A stretch of DNA of 10,071 nucleotides, from NCBI GenBank assembly GCA_958415245.1, contig CATYYP010000045.1, positions 1 through 10,071 of the forward strand, given 5' to 3'. Each line of letters starts with the position of its first letter. The first letter of the stretch is position 1. This document shows, piece by piece, positions 6,305-10,071 of this stretch. The position numbers and the translations under genes were made by a program. Below the pieces are notes generated by a model that saw only the letters and a list, made by a program, of their open reading frames with translations, had not been told where the DNA came from and ran no database searches. Origin of the DNA: Schaalia odontolytica. Lineage in GTDB: Bacteria; Actinomycetota; Actinomycetes; Actinomycetales; Actinomycetaceae.

Positions 6305-7210
6305 ATGGAAGCAGCGAACGACACGACCAACGCCCCCGAAGCTGCCTCGACGTCCAAGGACGCTCGCGCGCAGGAACCCTATCGTCAGGAGGCGGGGACC
6401 ATCCTGCTGGCCGCCACCCCGATCGGGGACGTGCGTGACGCCTCGCCCCGCGTCGTCGCCGCGCTTCAAGGAGCGGACATCGTCGCCGCCGAGGACACGC
6501 GCCGCGCGCTCGCCCTCGCCTCGCGCCTAGGCATCAAGCTGGGTGGTCGCCTCGTCGCCCTGCACGACCACAACGAGGCCGAGAAGGCCGCGGGCATCGT
6601 CGAGGCAGCCAGGGGAGGGGCTCGCGTCGTCTTCGTGTCCGACGCGGGTATGCCCACGGTCTCCGACCCAGGTTTCCGGCTGGCGCGTGCGGCCATCGAC
6701 GCGGGTGTTCCTCTGTCCGTCCTGCCCGGTCCCTCCGCGCCGCTCGTGGCCCTCGCCCTGTCCGGCCTGCCGTCGGACCGCTTCGCCTTCGAGGGATTCC
6801 TACCGCGCAAGGATGGGGATGCCACGCGCTACCTGCAGGACCTCGCGACCGACCCGCACACGCTCATCTTCTTCGAATCGCCCCGGCGCGCAGCCGCCAC
6901 GCTGACACGCATGGCCGAGGTCTTCGGCGCCGACCGCCCCGCCGCGCTGTGCCGCGAGCTCACGAAGGACTACGAGGAGGTGCGCCGCGGCACGCTCGGG
7001 CAGCTCGCGGAAGGTGCCGACGATGTCCTCGGCGAGGTGACGATCGTTGTCGCCGGATACGCGCGAAGCGCACGCGCCGAAGACCACGTCGGTGCCGTCC
7101 TCGCGCTCGCGGCGGAAGGTATGCGCCTCAAAGACGCCGCAGCCGAAGTGGCCGCGGCGACGGGCGCGCGCAAGAACGACCTCTACAAGGCCGCTCTCGC
7201 CGCGCGATAA
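6305..7210 (+). CDS. rsmI: 16S rRNA (cytidine(1402)-2'-O)-methyltransferase
   Basis: RsmI uses S-adenosylmethionine to 2'-O-methylate C1402 of 16S rRNA in the ribosomal P-site region. The 301-residue protein has the tetrapyrrole-methylase fold: TILLAATPIGDVRDAS (32-47), AEDTRR (62-67), the SAM-pocket stretch SDAGMPTVSDPG (112-123), PGPSA (141-145), FEGFLPRK (162-169), ESPRR (191-195) and RELTK (217-221). The C-terminal ARKNDLYKAAL resembles the RsmI helix-turn-helix-like end. About 30 residues precede the usual family start; they are Ala/Glu/Asp-rich and probably disordered, and no other in-frame start is available. The ATG at 6305 lacks a clear ribosome binding site. It lies 12 bases behind the metal permease, so co-transcription is likely, although a weak GACGAT at 6293-6298 could give a leaderless transcript. 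Confidence 0.95.
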   Translation: MEAANDTTNAPEAASTSKDARAQEPYRQEAGTILLAATPIGDVRDASPRVVAALQGADIVAAEDTRRALALASRLGIKLGGRLVALHDHNEAEKAAGIVEAARGGARVVFVSDAGMPTVSDPGFRLARAAIDAGVPLSVLPGPSAPLVALALSGLPSDRFAFEGFLPRKDGDATRYLQDLATDPHTLIFFESPRRAAATLTRMAEVFGADRPAALCRELTKDYEEVRRGTLGQLAEGADDVLGEVTIVVAGYARSARAEDHVGAVLALAAEGMRLKDAAAEVAAATGARKNDLYKAALAAR

Positions 7211-7230
7211 AAACGAGGCCGGGGAGCCTC
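7211..7230 (-). terminator. Intrinsic terminator of pncA (minus strand)
   Basis: Read on the minus strand, a short stem GAGGC/GCCTC with a six-base loop is followed by GTTTTTATC, a proper T-run. The stem begins inside the pncA stop codon. The T-run lies only on the minus-strand side, so it should end pncA transcripts but not stop rsmI transcripts efficiently. The stem is only 5 base pairs long. Confidence 0.6.
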
Positions 7231-7786
7231 AGACGATCTCGACGTGCTCGGACGTCATCCACTGGCGGGCCGACGCGCCCAGCTCCTCGGTCACGGGCGC
7301 GGTCAGCTCGCGCAGGACGCGCGTCTTGAAGTCCGCGCGAGCGGCGTCGACCGCCGTGCACGCGACGCAGTGCGACTCCGCCAGACCTACGACGTCCACG
7401 TCCGTGATGCCAGCGTCGCGCAGTGCCTGCTCCAGCGTCTTCCCATCCTCGGTCGTGCCCTCGAAGCCCGAGTAGGCGGCCTTGTACTGGCCCTTCTTAA
7501 TCGTCACGTCCGCGTTCACGTGCGCGAGCGCCGGGTGCAGCTCGGCCTCGGCCGTGCCCGCGACGCCGTGCGGGGGCCAGGTGTCCACGAAATCCGGCGT
7601 CTCGGAGAAGTGAGCGCCCGGGTCGATGTGCCAATCCTGCGTGGTGACGATCAGCTGGTACTCGTCGCGGTGCGCATCCACGTAGGCGGCCACGGCCTCG
7701 GCGATAGCGTTACCGCCCGTCACAGGGAGAGCACCACCTTCGCAGAACGTGGGCTGAACGTCGACGATAATGAGTGCGCGGGGCAT
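7229..7786 (-). CDS. pncA: Nicotinamidase (pyrazinamidase-type, isochorismatase-like fold)
   Basis: This enzyme hydrolyses nicotinamide to nicotinate and ammonia in NAD salvage; relatives also activate the drug pyrazinamide. The 185 residues align well by eye with the 186-residue M. tuberculosis PncA. The catalytic triad is D9 (IIVDVQ), K98 (KKGQY) and C140 (SHCV). The metal site is D51 and H53 (QDWHIDPG), H59 (AHFS) and H73 (WPPHG). AYSGFEG (104-110) and the C-terminal SVELV-like EHVEIV are also preserved. The ATG at 7786 has GGGAGG (plus-strand 7791-7796) 4 bases upstream. An upstream in-frame start at 7837 would add 17 residues with no family support and would lie before the predicted promoter. 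The gene is convergent with rsmI and divergent from metG, and appears monocistronic. Confidence 0.94.
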   Translation of the reverse strand: MPRALIIVDVQPTFCEGGALPVTGGNAIAEAVAAYVDAHRDEYQLIVTTQDWHIDPGAHFSETPDFVDTWPPHGVAGTAEAELHPALAHVNADVTIKKGQYKAAYSGFEGTTEDGKTLEQALRDAGITDVDVVGLAESHCVACTAVDAARADFKTRVLRELTAPVTEELGASARQWMTSEHVEIV

Positions 7787-7796
7787 GGGACCTCCC

Positions 7797-7816
7797 AGAA
7801 AATTCAGTAATTTTCT
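7797..7816. promoter_or_regulatory. Perfect inverted repeat at the pncA start region, possible operator
   Basis: AGAAAATT (7797-7804) and AATTTTCT (7809-7816) are perfect 8-base inverted copies around CAGT. The repeat lies directly between the predicted pncA -10 and its ribosome binding site, so it covers the expected transcription start. It could be a repressor site, or a weak AU-rich hairpin in the leader. Confidence 0.45.
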
Positions 7817-7818
7817 CA

Positions 7819-7847
7819 AGAATATCACCCGTGTCACACTCGCCCAA
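7819..7847 (-). promoter_or_regulatory. Candidate pncA promoter
   Basis: On the minus strand TTGGGC (plus-strand 7842-7847) is 17 bases from TATTCT (7819-7824), placing the transcription start near 7812 and giving a leader of about 25 bases. The -35 is a partial match. A perfect nonamer palindrome, GTGTCACAC (7831-7839), lies in the spacer. Confidence 0.45.
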
Positions 7848-7878
7848 GGGCTGTTTCAATTCCTCGATATGCGGCCGG

Positions 7879-7909
7879 TTGCCCGTTTATGACAGCAACG
7901 CAGTATTGT
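7879..7909 (+). promoter_or_regulatory. Candidate metG promoter
   Basis: TATTGT at 7904-7909 fits TANNNT and lies 8 bases before the metG ATG. TTGCCC at 7879-7884 is a possible -35 at the long spacing of 19. The purine run AGGGG (7911-7915) is only 2 bases from the ATG, too close for a normal ribosome binding site, so a leaderless or very short leader is the better reading. No T-box or SAM-riboswitch-like structure is apparent. Confidence 0.45.
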
Positions 7910-7917
7910 TAGGGGCT

Positions 7918-9759
7918 ATGAGTCGTATTCTGTCCGCCGTCGCATGGCCCTACGCCAACGGCCCCCGTCATATTGGCCACGTTGCGGGATTCGGTGTCCC
8001 CTCCGACGTTTTCTCCCGGTACATGCGAATGGCCGGCCACGACGTTCTCATGGTGTCCGGCACCGATGAACACGGCACCCCCATCCTGGTGGCCGCCGAT
8101 GGCGCCGGTGTGAGCGCCCGCGAACTCGCAGACCAGAACAACCGCCTCATCGTCGAGGACCTCGTGGCCCTGGGCCTGTCCTACGACCTCTTCACCCGCA
8201 CGACCGCCGGCAACCACTACCGCGTCGTCCAGGACATGTTCGCCACCGTGCGCGACAACGGCTACATGATCGAGCAGGTCACGCGCGCCGCCATCTCCCC
8301 GTCCACCGGCCGCACCCTGCCCGACCGCTACATCGAGGGCACCTGCCCGATCTGCGGCGCCGAGGGCGCGCGCGGTGACCAGTGCGACAATTGCGGTAAC
8401 CAGATGGACCCGACCGAGCTCATCAACCCGCACTCGCGCATCAACGGTGAGACCCCCAAGTTCGTGGAGTCCACCCACTACTTCCTCGACCTGCCCGCCC
8501 TGGCTGATGCCCTGTCCGCCTGGCTCGACGAGCGCGAGAAGTCCGGCACCTGGCGTCCCAACGTCATCAAGTTCTCCCAGAACTTCCTCGAGGACATCCG
8601 TCCCCGCGCCATGACGCGCGACATCGACTGGGGCATCCCGGTCCCCGGCTGGGAGGACCAGCCCACCAAGCGCCTGTACGTGTGGTTCGACGCCGTCATC
8701 GGCTACCTGAGCGCCTCCATCGAGTGGGCGCGCCGCACCGGCGACCCCGAGGCGTGGCGCAAGTGGTGGAACGACCCCGAGGCCCTGTCCTACTACTTCA
8801 TGGGCAAGGACAACATCGTCTTCCACTCGCAGATCTGGCCCGCCGAGATGCTCGGTTACAACGGCCAGGGCGCGAAGGGCGGCGCCCCCGGTGATCTGGG
8901 CGTCCTCAACCTGCCCACCGAGGTCGTGTCCTCCGAGTTCCTCACGATGGAGGGCAAGAAGTTCTCGTCCTCGCACGGCATCGTCATCTACGTGCGCGAC
9001 TTCCTCTCGCGTTACCAGGCCGACGCGCTGCGCTACTTCATCAGCGCGGCCGGCCCCGAGACCTCGGACTCCGACTTCACGTGGGCAGAGTTCGTGCGCC
9101 GCACCAACGGCGAGCTCGTCGCCGGCTGGGGCAACCTGGTCAACCGCACGGCTTCCATGATCGCCAAGAAGTTCGGCGAGATCCCCGCCCCCGGTGAGCT
9201 CGAGGACATTGACCGCGCCCTCCTGGATGCCGTTGAGGCCGGGTTTGAGACCGTCGGCAACCTGATTCGCCACCACCGTCAGAAGGCGGCGCTGTCCGAG
9301 GCCATGCGTCTGGTGGGCGAGGCCAACAAGTACGTGACCGACACCGAGCCCTTCAAGCTGAAGGCCCCGGAGCAGCAGGAGCGTCTTGCGACGGTCCTGT
9401 GGACCCTGGCCCAGGCGGTCACGGATCTTAACCTCATGCTCTCCCCGTTCCTGCCCCACGCGGCCAACGACATCGACCGCGTCATGGGAGGCTCGGGCGA
9501 GATTGCGCCGATGCCCTACATCGAGGAGGTCGCCGAGCTCGACCCGCAGGTCCTGCCCGCCGACTTCGAGGGCCGCGACGGCTACCCGATCATCACGGGC
9601 GACTACACGAACGTGCCGACCTGGGAGCGCCATCCGATCACGGTTGGTACCCCGATCGCCAAGCCTACGCCGGTGTTCGTGAAGCTGGACGAGTCCATCG
9701 TCGAGGAGGAGCTTGCCCGCTACGCGGACGCTCACCCCGATGATGTGACGGGTGCCTGA
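7918..9759 (+). CDS. metG: Methionyl-tRNA synthetase
   Basis: MetRS charges tRNA-Met, both initiator and elongator, in the cytoplasm. The 613-residue class I synthetase opens with the Rossmann domain: [14 protein letters not shown] has the HIGH signature at 18-21. A connective-peptide zinc knuckle has four cysteines (C143, C146, C156, C159), as in the E. coli-type enzyme. [11 protein letters not shown] (256-266) is followed by the KMSKS-type loop KKFSSS (347-352) and an anticodon-binding helical domain (about 395-540). It lacks the C-terminal EMAP-II-like tRNA-binding domain of the 677-residue E. coli enzyme. A longer in-frame start at 7774 would run through the intergenic region and is rejected, since family homology begins at [11 protein letters not shown]. 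It is divergent from pncA and followed by a strong terminator. Confidence 0.97.
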   Translation: MSRILSAVAWPYANGPRHIGHVAGFGVPSDVFSRYMRMAGHDVLMVSGTDEHGTPILVAADGAGVSARELADQNNRLIVEDLVALGLSYDLFTRTTAGNHYRVVQDMFATVRDNGYMIEQVTRAAISPSTGRTLPDRYIEGTCPICGAEGARGDQCDNCGNQMDPTELINPHSRINGETPKFVESTHYFLDLPALADALSAWLDEREKSGTWRPNVIKFSQNFLEDIRPRAMTRDIDWGIPVPGWEDQPTKRLYVWFDAVIGYLSASIEWARRTGDPEAWRKWWNDPEALSYYFMGKDNIVFHSQIWPAEMLGYNGQGAKGGAPGDLGVLNLPTEVVSSEFLTMEGKKFSSSHGIVIYVRDFLSRYQADALRYFISAAGPETSDSDFTWAEFVRRTNGELVAGWGNLVNRTASMIAKKFGEIPAPGELEDIDRALLDAVEAGFETVGNLIRHHRQKAALSEAMRLVGEANKYVTDTEPFKLKAPEQQERLATVLWTLAQAVTDLNLMLSPFLPHAANDIDRVMGGSGEIAPMPYIEEVAELDPQVLPADFEGRDGYPIITGDYTNVPTWERHPITVGTPIAKPTPVFVKLDESIVEEELARYADAHPDDVTGA

Positions 9760-9814
9760 TCTCAGGTTTTCCTTGGCATGATGCCACTCGTGATGAATGT
9801 GACATACGTTTGAC

Positions 9815-9852
9815 AGCGCGCGGGCGGGACGGATGCGTCCCGCCCGCGCGCT
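9815..9852 (+). terminator. GC-rich terminator hairpin downstream of metG
   Basis: A perfect 17-base-pair inverted repeat (9815-9831 and 9836-9852), almost all G and C, closes on the loop GATG. Only CGTCTATCTC follows, so the U-tract is poor, as is common in high-GC genomes. A smaller perfect palindrome, GGCATGATGCC (9775-9785), lies just after the metG stop. Confidence 0.78.
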
Positions 9853-9869
9853 CGTCTATCTCGGGGTGT

Positions 9870-9875
9870 TACCGT
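9870..9875 (+). promoter_or_regulatory. Candidate -10 element of the GH32 gene (leaderless start)
   Basis: TACCGT fits TANNNT and ends exactly 6 bases before the ATG at 9882, the spacing expected if transcription begins on the start codon. No clear -35 is visible because the terminator hairpin occupies that position. GAGG (9876-9879) is too close to the ATG for a normal ribosome binding site. Confidence 0.35.
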
Positions 9876-9881
9876 GAGGTC

Positions 9882-10071
9882 ATGGCCGAAGATTTTCTCG
9901 CGTCCGCCCTCGCTGCCGAGGCCTCGTCGCGCGCCCCGCACGATCCCGACTACCCGCTCTTTCACGTCGCGCCACCGGTGGGCCGCCTGAACGACCCGAA
10001 CGGCCTCATCGAGATCGGCGGGACGTATCACGCGTTCTTCCAGTACACGCCCGAGCACCCTCGCAAGCTCG
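9882..10071 (+). CDS. Glycoside hydrolase family 32 enzyme (sucrose-6-phosphate hydrolase/invertase-like), N-terminal fragment
   Basis: The first 63 codons of an open frame run off the window. After a short hydrophilic leader (about 1-25), [16 protein letters not shown] (27-42) contains the GH32 signature NDPNG with the expected catalytic nucleophile D38. YHAFFQY (49-55) continues the first blade of the beta-propeller as in bacterial sucrose-6-phosphate hydrolases. There is no signal peptide, so the enzyme is probably cytoplasmic and cleaves sucrose, sucrose-6-phosphate or short fructans. The acid/base and transition-state residues lie beyond the window, so substrate cannot be narrowed. ATG 9882 is the natural start, with no earlier in-frame start compatible with the hairpin just upstream. 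Confidence 0.87.
   Translation, partial: MAEDFLASALAAEASSRAPHDPDYPLFHVAPPVGRLNDPNGLIEIGGTYHAFFQYTPEHPRKL

Noticed and set aside
4568..6469. A 633-codon open frame on the minus strand opposite the two permease genes
   Set aside because: It is an antisense shadow of GC-rich coding DNA. Its translation is Arg/Ala/Gly/Asp-rich low-complexity sequence with no recognisable motif, while the plus strand encodes two clear ABC-3 permeases.
7909..9735. A 608-codon open frame on the minus strand opposite metG
   Set aside because: It has the biased Val/Gly/Asp/Arg composition typical of reverse-strand reads of a highly expressed GC-rich gene, has no domain signature, and lies wholly over a complete MetRS.
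9810..9815. A perfect TTGACA that could be a -35 element for the GH32 gene
   Set aside because: The -10 position 17 bases on falls inside the terminator hairpin and reads ATGCGT, so no promoter is formed.

Overview
The window reads as ordinary chromosomal DNA from a high-GC Gram-positive bacterium. GC-rich third codon positions, GTG and ATG starts with GTGA/ATGA gene overlaps, TANNNT-type -10 elements a few bases from start codons, a bacterial protein O-mannosyltransferase and a PncA very like the mycobacterial enzyme all point to Actinobacteria. Protein style and gene content suggest Actinomycetaceae (Actinomyces/Schaalia-like); the genus is inference. I see no phage, insertion sequence, CRISPR array, rRNA or tRNA.

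Layout. (1) 1-621: an NADPH-dependent FMN reductase-type flavoprotein with its own promoter. (2) 739-780: a strong two-way terminator separating it from the convergent protein O-mannosyltransferase gene (804-2549, minus strand). (3) 2550-2701: a divergent promoter region rich in inverted repeats. (4) 2702-6292: a tightly packed, overlapping four-gene Zn/Mn-type ABC importer operon (lipoprotein receptor, ATPase, two ABC-3 permeases), followed after 12 bases by rsmI (6305-7210), probably in the same transcript. (5) A convergent minus-strand nicotinamidase, pncA (7229-7786), with its own terminator and a palindrome at its promoter. (6) Divergently, metG (7918-9759). (7) A GC-rich terminator hairpin, then the first 63 codons of a GH32 sucrose/fructan hydrolase, cut by the window end.

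How it fits together. pmt, rsmI and metG are near neighbours in other Actinobacteria; in Mycobacterium tuberculosis pmt and rsmI are adjacent and divergent. Here the metal importer operon sits between pmt and rsmI, and pncA between rsmI and metG. This suggests a conserved housekeeping block opened by nutrient-acquisition genes, which also places rsmI downstream of a probably metal-regulated promoter.

I found no convincing undescribed system. The points most worth checking are the stacked palindromes upstream of the metal operon, the acidic histidine-free loop in its receptor, the palindrome at the pncA promoter, and the apparent short-leader or leaderless starts of pmt, metG and the GH32 gene.
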